Virus record (IMG/VR): IMGVR_UViG_3300010233_000051
Coordinates: 783 to 45,342 of that record
From: a virus
Reading direction: 5' to 3' (one strand)
DNA length: 44,560 bases
The translations under genes were made by a program, and so were the position numbers. Under the pieces are notes generated by a model. The model saw nothing but the letters and a program-made list of their open reading frames with translations, did not search any database and was not told where the DNA came from. Shown here piece after piece: positions 21,286-28,954 of this stretch; position 1 is the stretch's first letter, and each line of letters opens with the position of its first letter.

Positions 21286-21918
21286 ATGATCAACTTTGGA
21301 TTAGAGCGAGAATATTTTCTTGTTCATAAAGAAACAGGCATTCCTATAATGCCAGAAGATTTAAAATTAGATCTTCCTATTGATAGCTGTGGATATTTAG
21401 TTGAAGCAAGAGGAGCTGCTTATACAAGTATTTATTCAGCTGTTTATTCTGTATTAGCTATTCAGCAAGAACTTGAGCATAAGCTAGAATCTACAGATTA
21501 TAAACTAAGCTTAAATCCAATTTTGTCACTCTCTAAAGACTTTTTAAATCAAGTTTCTAGAAGATACAGCAAAGGTATAGTTAGTTATCAGAACTATATG
21601 GGTCATACAAATCATCGTTTAAAGCAAAATGAACGAACTGCTGGGATTCATCTTTCAATAACTGATCGTCAGAGTTATATAAAGCATGTAGCACCTAATC
21701 ACGCGCCTATTGAAGTTTTTTATAATAAAAACTTTGATTGGTTTCGTTGGTTTATGGCGCTAGATTATGAATTTGAACAAGAAATTCGTGATTCAAAGCG
21801 TAATAAAGGTTTTTATGAGTTAAAGTTTGATGGTAGAATTGAATATCGTTCTTTACCAACAAATATTAACTTTGAAAAGCTTATGATATTTATCACAAAA
21901 CTTTATAAAACCTTTTAA
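21286..21918 (+). CDS. Amidoligase-like (COOH-NH2 ligase fold) protein
   Basis: This 210-aa protein begins GLEREYFL, then IDSCGYLVEARGAAYTS, AGIHLSI and RIEYRSLPT. A G-x-E-x-E-(F/Y) start, a D/G-x-x-(V/L)-E-x-R strand, a (A)G-x-H-(I/L)-x strand and a late E-(Y/F)-R are the landmarks of phage COOH-NH2 ligases of the glutamine-synthetase/glutamate-cysteine ligase fold. Such enzymes join amines to side-chain or peptide carboxyls. A class I glutamine amidotransferase-like gene lies at 42120 and could act in the same pathway. Assignment is by motif only. Confidence 0.5.
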   Translation: MINFGLEREYFLVHKETGIPIMPEDLKLDLPIDSCGYLVEARGAAYTSIYSAVYSVLAIQQELEHKLESTDYKLSLNPILSLSKDFLNQVSRRYSKGIVSYQNYMGHTNHRLKQNERTAGIHLSITDRQSYIKHVAPNHAPIEVFYNKNFDWFRWFMALDYEFEQEIRDSKRNKGFYELKFDGRIEYRSLPTNINFEKLMIFITKLYKTF

Positions 21919-21930
21919 AATTCATTAGAC

Positions 21931-22101
21931 ATGCATAAAAAAGCAATACAAAAACTTTTAAGAGATAATGGAATCTCAATCCTCTTTTCTGGAAAGACCA
22001 GAACTATGTATGTAAGTGATAAAAAGAAATCTGAACTACTCATAGCTCAGAAGATAGGATTTCTTCCAGACTATCAAATAAAGGAGGTAGAAAGTGAATA
22101 A
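21931..22101 (+). CDS. Small basic protein
   Basis: This 56-aa protein (MHKKAIQKLLRDNGISILFS...) contains SGKTRT encoded by a right-type dispersed site (CTGGAAAG, 21989). It overlaps the next GTG start by 8 bases. Unknown. Confidence 0.6.
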   Translation: MHKKAIQKLLRDNGISILFSGKTRTMYVSDKKKSELLIAQKIGFLPDYQIKEVESE

Positions 22102-22558
22102 ACAACACATTCTCGACGACTCTTCAAAACACGCTCTTGAAGATACGGATTCTAAACAAATCGCGCTCCTACGAAACGAATTAAAAATAGTAATAACGAA
22201 AGTTAATTACCACTTTCAATCTGGTTATGAGCGTCATGTAGTCTTACAAACTCCTGAATCTATGCTCTTAAACTTCTTGAAGAAGGAGATTAAGGTAATA
22301 GAACCTCACTTTACTTTTCGTATTCACAAGTCTGACTTTAAACTTGTTATGGATAATAACTTTGTCTGTCTCTTATCATTTTTACCTTATTCTTCTAAAC
22401 ACGATTATCGTCAGTTAGATCAGAAGTTAAAGATGCTAAGTGAAGCAGTACATGATATTGACTATGAAGAATTAAAGGAGCGGTCTAAGACTTTAGACAA
22501 ATTCTATCAGATAGAATTTAAAATGTTAGATGCCGTTAAAAACTTTAGCTTTAAATAA
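22094..22558 (+). CDS. Phage protein, GTG start
   Basis: This 154-aa protein has a GTG start preceded by a strong Shine-Dalgarno sequence (AAAGGAGG), unlike most ATG genes here, which use the TTTTAAAAT-type leader. Mixed alpha/beta with charged helices. Unknown. Confidence 0.7.
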   Translation: MNKQHILDDSSKHALEDTDSKQIALLRNELKIVITKVNYHFQSGYERHVVLQTPESMLLNFLKKEIKVIEPHFTFRIHKSDFKLVMDNNFVCLLSFLPYSSKHDYRQLDQKLKMLSEAVHDIDYEELKERSKTLDKFYQIEFKMLDAVKNFSFK

Positions 22559-22572
22559 AATCAACCAACTAT

Positions 22573-22986
22573 ATGGAATCTACTACAGAGCAGACAGCAC
22601 CACAGCAAGCGCCACAAGAAACCAATAAGGACAAGATTGCCTTCAATAAGGCACTCAAACAGCTCGAAAATCTCTTTAACGGGGATAAAAAAGCCTTTAA
22701 GAAAGCTAAAGTAAAGAATAATGAGCTTGATGAACTAGCTCAGTCTATTCTCGCTGAAGACCGCGAAGAAGCTAAAGTTCGTGTAAAAGCAAAAACAAAA
22801 GCACTTCTCATAAAGAAGGCTGAGTATGATGCTTTTATACGTAAGCAGGACAAAGAGATGGAGGCCGCTCGCCTGGAAAAAATGAAAGAATTCACCAAAG
22901 AAATGCAGGATTTGGCGCAGGATATTGAAAACATTGACGCTCTTTCTGAATCCTTTGCTAACACATTTCGTCAGCTAACCGAGTAA
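22573..22986 (+). CDS. Coiled-coil protein
   Basis: This 137-aa protein has a Q/T-rich N-terminus followed by continuous charged helices (AEYDAFIRKQDKEMEAARLE). Stop and next start overlap (TAATG). Perhaps structural. Unknown. Confidence 0.7.
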   Translation: MESTTEQTAPQQAPQETNKDKIAFNKALKQLENLFNGDKKAFKKAKVKNNELDELAQSILAEDREEAKVRVKAKTKALLIKKAEYDAFIRKQDKEMEAARLEKMKEFTKEMQDLAQDIENIDALSESFANTFRQLTE

Positions 22987-23255
22987 TGAGACGCCCACTT
23001 TTAGATCAAGCAACAGATTATGTGTGTATTACATATGAGCTGTTGCTTGCTTCTAAGCTTGAAATTAATCATGATGTTTGTGGTGAGGTTTCACCTGATG
23101 TAATACAAACTAGATTAGAAAAAGAACGTCTTTCCAGAGAAATAGCGATAGCGTCACTTCGCTCTCAGATAAAATCCTTTTCCTGGATAGAAAAAATCTT
23201 ATTCTATCGAAAGTATAACAAATTACACCAACTAATAAACATTATTAATGCTTAG
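22986..23255 (+). CDS. Small phage protein
   Basis: This 89-aa, helical protein has a hydrophobic stretch (SWIEKILFYRKYNKLHQLIN). It contains degenerate left (23130) and right (23178) dispersed sites. It overlaps the next gene by 8 bases. Confidence 0.65.
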   Translation: MRRPLLDQATDYVCITYELLLASKLEINHDVCGEVSPDVIQTRLEKERLSREIAIASLRSQIKSFSWIEKILFYRKYNKLHQLINIINA

Positions 23256-23526
23256 AAGAGAAGACCTTATTTTTAATAGAGGTGTTCAAGCAGGAGATTA
23301 CGTCTTATTTTGTAGATTTAGTTCAGCTGAAAATAAAACAGTATTAGATGTAGGAATAGTTGGTAACTTCTATAAAGAAGGAGAGCCACGTATTATGATT
23401 AATAATATAATGCGCCTACCTGAAGATATTATCTTTATTTTAAACTATAAAGGTTACCAAAAACAACTTAAGCTTTACACTCCAAGCTTTAACGCTATAA
23501 GAAACAAATTCTATGACTGTCAATAA
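23248..23526 (+). CDS. Small beta-rich protein
   Basis: This 92-aa protein (NRGVQAGDYVLFCRFSSAEN; TVLDVGIVGNFYKEGEPRIM) reads like a small SH3-like barrel. Unknown. Confidence 0.65.
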   Translation: MLRREDLIFNRGVQAGDYVLFCRFSSAENKTVLDVGIVGNFYKEGEPRIMINNIMRLPEDIIFILNYKGYQKQLKLYTPSFNAIRNKFYDCQ

Positions 23527-23544
23527 TAATTCACCGAATAAAAG

Positions 23545-23742
23545 ATGGGGAAGAGACGAAATCGCATAAGGAAACTTAAGAACTCTTCTCCTGTTTTCCG
23601 ACAGACAAGTCTTGAAAAGAAACAGAATGAACTAAGAAAGATAGAGGAACGTATTAAAACGGGCGACCTAACTGACTCAGAAATTTCAAAACTTAAGGAA
23701 AAGATTGTTTATCTTGAAGACAAATTAGGAATCGTATATTAG
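23545..23742 (+). CDS. Small basic helical protein
   Basis: This 65-aa protein (MGKRRNRIRKLKNSSPVFRQ...) ends in a short coiled coil (EISKLKEKIVYLEDKLGI) that resembles the tail of 19113-19481. Unknown. Confidence 0.6.
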   Translation: MGKRRNRIRKLKNSSPVFRQTSLEKKQNELRKIEERIKTGDLTDSEISKLKEKIVYLEDKLGIVY

Positions 23743-23773
23743 CAATATTCACGATTATCCTAAACTTACAAAC

Positions 23774-24121
23774 TTGACTCCAAATCTTAGAGATAAAGTC
23801 ACATCTTATCTCACAAACGGAAGATATGATCCTTACAAAAGTCAGGACATAGAATATAAGAATAAAGAAAGTCAGCGTAACTCAGAGAAAGAAAAGGCAA
23901 AGCAACTCAAATTAACTAATGAGCGTTTTAGTCTTCTTACTCGAGTAGAGAAACTCTTAAAGAAATTACCAGAAGAAGATTTACTTCTCGGTGATCCAAG
24001 GATAGTGAGACGCATAAAGAAACTCACACCTAAAGAGTTGTATTATAGACTGCCCAGCCCCTCTAGAACCTATCAATTTGAATCTACTCTCGTCACACAT
24101 AAAACACAATTCGCTTATTAA
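23774..24121 (+). CDS. Charged helical protein, TTG start
   Basis: This 115-aa protein probably starts with TTG (MTPNLRDKVTSYLTNGRYDP). Rich in K/E. It overlaps the next gene by one base. Unknown. Confidence 0.6.
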   Translation: MTPNLRDKVTSYLTNGRYDPYKSQDIEYKNKESQRNSEKEKAKQLKLTNERFSLLTRVEKLLKKLPEEDLLLGDPRIVRRIKKLTPKELYYRLPSPSRTYQFESTLVTHKTQFAY

Positions 24122-24450
24122 TGGCCGGATCAACAAAGAAAAAAGGAAAACTCTTCTATGAACGTACAGCACTTGCTGTAAGTCCTGGAGGAGCACTCAT
24201 AAGTATCGAACAAAAATGTCCAAGTTCCTGGTCTGCTGGAAAGATTGTTAAAACACAACAATCTAAACGTGTAAGACAAGGAGTAAAAGAGTTAGGTTGT
24301 GTTATTATTACTTGTTCATGCCCTAATCCTTATCAAGATCAGTTATACGGAAAGAACAAACGTGTAGCAAATCCTGCTGAAGGAAAAGGAGCACATCGTA
24401 ACCGAGTAAGATGCACAAGTTGTCAAGCTGAAAGTACTAATAAAGGATAA
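24121..24450 (+). CDS. Basic zinc-ribbon protein
   Basis: This 109-aa protein has a basic N-terminus, then CSCPNPYQ...CTSCQAE, a zinc-ribbon-like pair. It may bind RNA or DNA. It ends 12 bases before the tmRNA. Confidence 0.6.
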   Translation: MAGSTKKKGKLFYERTALAVSPGGALISIEQKCPSSWSAGKIVKTQQSKRVRQGVKELGCVIITCSCPNPYQDQLYGKNKRVANPAEGKGAHRNRVRCTSCQAESTNKG

Positions 24451-24462
24451 AGATTAAGAGGT

Positions 24463-24834
24463 GGGTCGGCCTGGTTTTGACAGCATAAATTTGGAATAAT
24501 AGACATGCACGGAAGTCGTTTTGACCAGCAATATAAACGAGAAAACAATCGCTAAAGTTAGAAAAAGCGGAATGAGCTTCGGTTCTTCTCGCACGATTAA
24601 TGTTGCCTCATTCGCCGCTCCAAGGAGCCTGCGCATGGCTGCTTAACATTACGTCTCGTCAGACGTTAACATACGAAAACAGAGGTTCCACTGTAAATGT
24701 GAACACACGATTAGCTTGGTTGCGGTCTATTAACCAAGATAGTTTGAAGAAACGATAAATCTCTCTAAAGCATGTAAAAAGACTATACGACTTGTTGTGT
24801 TTGGACAGCGGTTCGATTCCGCTCCGATCCACCA
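24463..24834 (+). ncRNA. ssrA: Transfer-messenger RNA
   Basis: The 3' end has a perfect tRNA half: T arm AGCGG-TTCGATT-CCGCT, acceptor CCGATCC and encoded ACCA. The 5' GGGTCGG pairs with it in seven pairs, including G3-U70, the alanine identity pair. TTTTGACAGC, GCATG near the 5' end and AAGCATGTA near the 3' end match tmRNA hallmarks. It is about 372 bases, in the usual range. The tag region is unusual: the frame matching the Bacteroidota GENN core reads (K)RENNR then TAA, without the normal ALAA degron. Another frame is open for ~35 codons and ends RMAA. tmRNA rescues stalled ribosomes by acting as tRNA-Ala and mRNA. Confidence 0.9.
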
Positions 24835-24857
24835 CTTAATTCTTTACGCCTATAGAT

Positions 24858-24897
24858 AGCACCCAAGTTCAGTAAGAAGGCTTGGGTGCTTATTTTT
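24858..24897 (+). terminator. Intrinsic terminator after tmRNA
   Basis: AGCACCCAAG (24858-24867) pairs perfectly with CTTGGGTGCT (24881-24890), followed by TATTTTT. Confidence 0.9.
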
Positions 24898-24912
24898 AAA
24901 ACTAATTTCTTA

Positions 24913-25200
24913 ATGGCGGCGAATTGTAGAATAAAAACTGTAAAAAGTCAGGATAAAATGACTATTCGTTATGCAATAGAAGCTTTATTTAAAAGACATT
25001 TAAATAAGTGGATAGTGTCACGAAGAGTATTAGCTTATTTACTTAGTATTGGCTGTGAGGTTGATTTGTATGATACTGAAGATATACTAGATTCAATTTA
25101 TGAAGATAGTGTGTGTAATCCTTATATTACATTTCGTAAATTTGATGGTAAATACAGGTGTGTAAGTTATTTTGGGGAATCAGAATTATTAATTCATTAA
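24913..25200 (+). CDS. Small phage protein
   Basis: This 95-aa protein starts at ATG 24913 (MAANCRIKTVKSQDKMTIRY); earlier in-frame ATG at 24886 lies in the terminator. It may be a winged-helix-like fold (IEALFKRHLNKWIVSRRVLA). Unknown. Confidence 0.6.
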   Translation: MAANCRIKTVKSQDKMTIRYAIEALFKRHLNKWIVSRRVLAYLLSIGCEVDLYDTEDILDSIYEDSVCNPYITFRKFDGKYRCVSYFGESELLIH

Positions 25201-25202
25201 CT

Positions 25203-25514
25203 ATGAATATTTTAAAACGTATTAAGAACAAGATTCTTTCCAGTAGAGAGGCTACATTTGAGAAGCAGATGAGAGCAGCATACAAGGATAAATTGAACGC
25301 GCCCTTGGATCACGAATGGCAATCTGTCCATTTTAATTATGCTGATAAGAAAGCCATCTATATCTGCCACGCTTGCCATTTGCAATATGTAATTAATCCT
25401 CACAACATGTTTGATAAAGATTCTCATATTGCACTTCTCAACGATACAACTGCTCCTTGTAAACCAAAAAACGCAAAAGACTATGCAGAACACGACATCG
25501 GAGGAGAAGGTTGA
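25203..25514 (+). CDS. Small zinc-binding-like protein
   Basis: This 103-aa protein has a basic N-terminus. The middle contains EWQSVHFNYADKKAIYICHA followed by CHLQYV. One CxxC is visible. It overlaps the ATPase gene start by 32 bases. Confidence 0.6.
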   Translation: MNILKRIKNKILSSREATFEKQMRAAYKDKLNAPLDHEWQSVHFNYADKKAIYICHACHLQYVINPHNMFDKDSHIALLNDTTAPCKPKNAKDYAEHDIGGEG

Positions 25515-26553
25515 TAAGTATTTACAAAACGCATTAGGATCTTCTTACTATTATGTTAATCCAATACATTTGTTTTGGAATTATTTTGGAACAATTCCAA
25601 ATAGAATGAGTATTGTTGTAGATTATAAAATAGTCAATAAGATATTTCATGAGAAATATGGTAATCTTATTAAAAAGTCATATCGAGATAATGTCATTAG
25701 TCTTAAAGATAAAAAATATGAACATGCTCTTAAAGAAGAATGTATTATCTTTGAAGAATGTGGTGTAATATTCCATAATTATGATTCTATCGAGCTTTTC
25801 TATGTAACAGAATCAGATTTTATACGTGATATTATTGCATTATGTAAGTCTATTCCTCCAAAAGTAAAAGAAGGTGATACAAGTGTTTCTTTAGTTATTA
25901 CTAATCGGGAAGGTGGACTTTCCATAAAGTCTATTATTCTTAAAGATAATGACTTTAGCCTTCATAACTACAATAAAGACTTTGAAGAAACACATAATTA
26001 CATTCAAAAAAGTTTAGCTAAAGATCGTACAGGCGTTTATCTTTTTCACGGTGATCCTGGCACAGGTAAAACTAATTATATTAAATATCTTGCTAAGACA
26101 TGTAGTAAAAAGTTTATTATTGTTTCATCCACTTTAACACATCAACTTGATTCACCTAATTTCTTAACTCTTCTTTTAGAAAATCAGAATTGTATTCTTG
26201 TTATAGAAGATGCAGAAAAGATTATTTGTTCCAGAGAAAAAGATAGTTATTCACCTATTACCTCTTTATTAAATCTCTCTGATGGTTTTATAGGTCAAGC
26301 TATTAACTTACAAATTATATGTACTTTTAATACTCATCTTTCTAAAGTTGATTCTGCTCTTTTAAGAAAGGGGCGGCTTATTAGAGAGTATGAATTTAAA
26401 AAACTTGATATTGATTGTGCTCAAAACTTACTTGATATTCAAGAAAAGTCTTATAAAGCTGAAAAAGCAATGAGTTTAGCTGAAATCTATAATATTGATG
26501 AATTAGAGTGTACTTTACAAAAACAAAAGGGAGCAATTGGATTTGCAAGATAA
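25483..26553 (+). CDS. BCS1-like AAA ATPase
   Basis: This 356-aa protein has Walker A GDPGTGKT (G190-T197), Walker B ILVIEDAE (~240), sensor-1 N in CTFNT (~285) and LLRKGRL with the arginine of the BCS1/FtsH-like AAA clade (~300). The N-terminal 185 residues have no known domain and may choose the substrate. BCS1-like AAA proteins remodel proteins as rings. The start at 25483 is preferred over an upstream one. A right-type dispersed site directly follows the stop. Confidence 0.85.
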   Translation: MQNTTSEEKVDKYLQNALGSSYYYVNPIHLFWNYFGTIPNRMSIVVDYKIVNKIFHEKYGNLIKKSYRDNVISLKDKKYEHALKEECIIFEECGVIFHNYDSIELFYVTESDFIRDIIALCKSIPPKVKEGDTSVSLVITNREGGLSIKSIILKDNDFSLHNYNKDFEETHNYIQKSLAKDRTGVYLFHGDPGTGKTNYIKYLAKTCSKKFIIVSSTLTHQLDSPNFLTLLLENQNCILVIEDAEKIICSREKDSYSPITSLLNLSDGFIGQAINLQIICTFNTHLSKVDSALLRKGRLIREYEFKKLDIDCAQNLLDIQEKSYKAEKAMSLAEIYNIDELECTLQKQKGAIGFAR

Positions 26554-26591
26554 TCCTCTTTCTGGAAAGACTAAAAACAAATCAAACTAAC

Positions 26592-27194
26592 ATGGCAAAG
26601 ACTACAACAGTAACTGACATCAGAGGCGTCAAAAGAAACGTTTCTGACTGTGCCCTCATTAAGGGCAACTACTACCAAAAAGGAGTAGACTGCACAGAGA
26701 AATCTGGTAAATGGTTTCGCACCGAAGAAGCCAAAGCACTCACTAACGATGAGGTGTACACTGAAACTCGTGAAACAAGGCCCGCTCTTCCACCTAAAGT
26801 ACCTAAATGGACTTATCAGATTAACGGAGACACTCTTCGTTTTCTCTTAGACGGAGATAATCGTGGTGAGAATACATTTAGTGTCATAGATAATACCAAT
26901 TCCTGTGGCACTTTAGAGATAGATAATCTCTCTGGTTTTGAAGCGCTTATCACGGATAATGATGTTCCTGAAGATATCATTAAAGAAGCTATAATTGCCT
27001 GGAAACAGCAATTAATGAATATTAGAAATGCAGCATTTCTCATCTTCTCTAATAATGATGAAACAGAAAACATCAACGAGATAATGGATGAGATTGCTTA
27101 TGTTCAAACGACTTATCGTCTCAATCCTAACAGTGGTGCTAGCATCAAAGTCTGGATTCTATCTTCTGATACTTCAGATGATGAACGTCCCTAA
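26592..27194 (+). CDS. Phage protein, paralog of 27310 gene
   Basis: This 200-aa protein starts at ATG 26592. The C-terminal half (CGTLEIDNLSGFEALI...; NAAFLIFSNND; YRLNPNSGASIKVWIL) matches the C-terminal half of the next gene (CGVRQVSGISRLEHFA; TAGWLIMSNH; RRNPNSGRRISIF). The two flank bracket element 8. The strand-helix order with NPNSG resembles acetyltransferase-like phage proteins, but no catalytic motif is certain. Confidence 0.65.
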   Translation: MAKTTTVTDIRGVKRNVSDCALIKGNYYQKGVDCTEKSGKWFRTEEAKALTNDEVYTETRETRPALPPKVPKWTYQINGDTLRFLLDGDNRGENTFSVIDNTNSCGTLEIDNLSGFEALITDNDVPEDIIKEAIIAWKQQLMNIRNAAFLIFSNNDETENINEIMDEIAYVQTTYRLNPNSGASIKVWILSSDTSDDERP

Positions 27195-27221
27195 GTGATT
27201 AATTAACTAAATAAATTTTAT

Positions 27222-27300
27222 TCTTTCCAGTGAGAAGGGTGTATTGAGTCAGCTAGCCTGCTATACATGATTGCAAAATTAAACCTTCTTTCTGGAAAGA
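27222..27300 (+). repeat. Hairpin-bracketed element 8
   Basis: TTCTTTCCAGTGAGAAGGGT pairs with AACCTTCTTTCTGGAAAGA. The ~40-base interior has GCTAGCCTGC and no ORF. It is the shortest bracket. Confidence 0.7.
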
Positions 27301-27309
27301 CTACAAAAC

Positions 27310-27780
27310 ATGAACAACACAACACAACAAACAGTACAAAGAGTTAATAAAGATGGATCTCCTGATAAAAGATTCAAAGTAAATCGACCACCTGTAATAA
27401 CTCCAGTAAGAACAATTAATGGTATTACCTATGTAATAACATCTGGATTAAATTATCGTATTATGTTTCGAGAAGCAGGACGTGATCTTGGTGTAGTCGA
27501 ATTAAATGTATATTCATCTAACATTTCTTGTGGTGTTAGACAAGTTTCTGGTATTTCACGTTTAGAACATTTTGCGAATAGAAGTGTGCCAACAGAACTT
27601 ATAGTTAGTGCTATGCGAGAGTGTCTCACACAAATAAAAAGAAATACAGCAGGCTGGCTTATAATGAGCAATCATGCACATCCTTATTGTGATAGTATAA
27701 TGCAAGAAGTTTGTCCTACATTCACAGAACATAGACGTAATCCCAACTCTGGACGTAGAATTTCGATTTTCTGTTACTAA
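27310..27780 (+). CDS. Phage protein, paralog of 26592 gene
   Basis: This 156-aa protein has a shared C-terminal half with the upstream gene including (R)-x-NPNSG. Its ATG follows bracket 8 by 9 bases. It probably arose by tandem duplication with the element between. Confidence 0.65.
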   Translation: MNNTTQQTVQRVNKDGSPDKRFKVNRPPVITPVRTINGITYVITSGLNYRIMFREAGRDLGVVELNVYSSNISCGVRQVSGISRLEHFANRSVPTELIVSAMRECLTQIKRNTAGWLIMSNHAHPYCDSIMQEVCPTFTEHRRNPNSGRRISIFCY

Positions 27781-27786
27781 ACTTTA

Positions 27787-27818
27787 TTTGGTAGTTTGAG
27801 AAAATTGTCGTACATTTG
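27787..27818 (+). promoter_or_regulatory. Bacteroidota-type promoter for HNH gene
   Basis: TTTG (27787-27790), 20 bases, TACATTTG (27811-27818): a full match to TTTG/TAnnTTTG. The start codon follows within 4 bases, so the transcript would be essentially leaderless. Confidence 0.8.
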
Positions 27819-27821
27819 TGT

Positions 27822-28217
27822 ATGTCAATTAAAGTAAAAAATAAAACTTGTATTATATGTAAACGGGAGCGACCCTGGTTTTCTAAGAAGACTTGTCGCT
27901 CCTGTTATCTTAAAGCACATAATAAACCTATATTATCCAAATCTACTATTAAGAAGATTAGTGATAAACATAGAGAACGTCTAAAAAAGTATCAGGAACT
28001 CAGAGATCAATACTTTTTAGAACACCCTACTTGTGAATTTCCTGGTTGTACTTCTAAGAGAATTCAATTACATCATCGCGCTGGTAGGTTAGGACAGAAG
28101 TTATATGAAGATTTTATGTCATGCTGTTCTACACATCACGAATATATCCATATGAATCCTACTGAATCTTATGAAAATGGTTGGTTAATTTCAACTTTAA
28201 AACAAAACAATGATTAA
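27822..28217 (+). CDS. HNH endonuclease, probably homing
   Basis: This 131-aa protein has a zinc site CIICKRERPWFSKKTCRSC near the N-terminus, then CEFPGCTSKRIQLHHRAGR and CSTHHEYIHMNP: a canonical HNH with paired Cys, LHH and a final HH-x-x-(I)H. It carries its own promoter. It overlaps the next gene by 8 bases. Probably a mobile free-standing endonuclease. Confidence 0.8.
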   Translation: MSIKVKNKTCIICKRERPWFSKKTCRSCYLKAHNKPILSKSTIKKISDKHRERLKKYQELRDQYFLEHPTCEFPGCTSKRIQLHHRAGRLGQKLYEDFMSCCSTHHEYIHMNPTESYENGWLISTLKQNND

Positions 28218-28590
28218 ACTTTCAACAAAGAAAATAATTGAAGTACAAGATTGGGACGATCTTGTTCAAAAAACATATAATAAAAGTTATTCTTTTCAAC
28301 AGCAATATGGCTGTCAACATAGGGGTCTTTTTAATTTAACTATTCCTGAAGAAACTAATGATGAAGAGATGCATGATTCTATCCAGGAAGAGGTGAATGG
28401 ACCTGAAGAAGGAGTTAAATTTGCTGTTTGGTTAGCCGCCGAAGCTAATTATCCCACTAAAATGAATAATTGGGAACGTTCTTTATTCTGGTCAAGAAAC
28501 TTTTATCCAGATATACAAACAGTCGCTAATGATCTTCATTCTAAAGGATTAATTGAAGCTGGGCCATACGCTATAAATATTGATTGGTAA
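28210..28590 (+). CDS. Phage protein, unknown
   Basis: This 126-aa, acidic, mainly helical protein contains EEGVKFAVWLAAEANYPTKM and HSKGLIEAGPY. A left-type dispersed site lies at 28378. Unknown. Confidence 0.65.
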   Translation: MIKLSTKKIIEVQDWDDLVQKTYNKSYSFQQQYGCQHRGLFNLTIPEETNDEEMHDSIQEEVNGPEEGVKFAVWLAAEANYPTKMNNWERSLFWSRNFYPDIQTVANDLHSKGLIEAGPYAINIDW

Positions 28591-28612
28591 TTTCACGAAT
28601 TAAAATAAAACA

Positions 28613-28828
28613 ATGAAACCAAATAGAAATAGAAGTCTAAGTATATTATTTTTTGTGCTATTTCTTATAGCTTTTGTCTTTGTTTGGCGTTATTCTACAG
28701 AGGGCGTGCCCACAGTAAAGGATTGGTGTAAACTCCTTATTCTGGAAAGTCTAATTCAAACTTCTCTACACTACTCAAACAAAGTATCTAAGAAGAAACG
28801 TAAAATCAAAGTATATGTTGATAAATAA
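28613..28828 (+). CDS. Two-helix membrane protein
   Basis: This 71-aa protein has a helix at residues 8-24 and a second amphipathic one, with a basic C-terminus (KKKRKIKVYVDK). The GC-rich word AGGGCGTGCCC (28701) precedes a right-type dispersed site (28738) in the coding sequence. Confidence 0.6.
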   Translation: MKPNRNRSLSILFFVLFLIAFVFVWRYSTEGVPTVKDWCKLLILESLIQTSLHYSNKVSKKKRKIKVYVDK

Positions 28829-28834
28829 GAATAA

Positions 28835-28866
28835 TTTGGTAATCTCGAGAAAATAGCTTATATTTT
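28835..28866 (+). promoter_or_regulatory. Bacteroidota-type promoter for GIY-YIG gene
   Basis: TTTG (28835-28838), 20 bases, TATATTTT (28859-28866). It is nearly identical in sequence to the promoter at 40980-41011. Confidence 0.75.
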
Positions 28867-28870
28867 TATA

Positions 28871-28946
28871 GCTACTACTCCTATTATAAACTTATTCAAG
28901 TCTCATTTAGGATACTCTTCGGAGTAGTAGCACCTATCTGGGACTT
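28871..28946 (+). ncRNA. Pseudoknotted leader of the GIY-YIG gene
   Basis: P1 GCTACTACTCC (28871-28881) pairs perfectly with GGAGTAGTAGC (28921-28931). AAGTCTCA in its loop (28898-28905) pairs with TGGGACTT (28939-28946) outside, making a pseudoknot 8 bases before the ATG. The loop shares ATTATAAACTTATT with the leader at 41017. It probably restrains translation. Confidence 0.65.
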
Positions 28947-28954
28947 CTTTGTTT

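Larger units (their letters stand above)
300..22000 (+). promoter_or_regulatory. Conserved gene-start motif (CTTTTAAAATTNA)
   Basis: Most ATG genes in the left half are preceded, 8-17 bases upstream, by a motif like CTTTTAAAATCAA or TTCTAAAACTA. Examples: before 2322, 3388, 4221, 5405, 6482, 7249, 11148, 14298, 19679, 20426 and 21286. Genes with GTG or TTG starts instead have a Shine-Dalgarno sequence (AAGGAGG before 22094 and 34579; GGAGGT before 36219). It may be a promoter for a phage RNA polymerase or an S1-type ribosome-recruiting leader. Confidence 0.55.

Noticed and set aside
24463-24834. Prophage attachment site in a host tmRNA
   Set aside because: No integrase, no flanking direct repeat and phage genes on both sides; the tmRNA is followed by its own terminator and lies within phage gene clusters.
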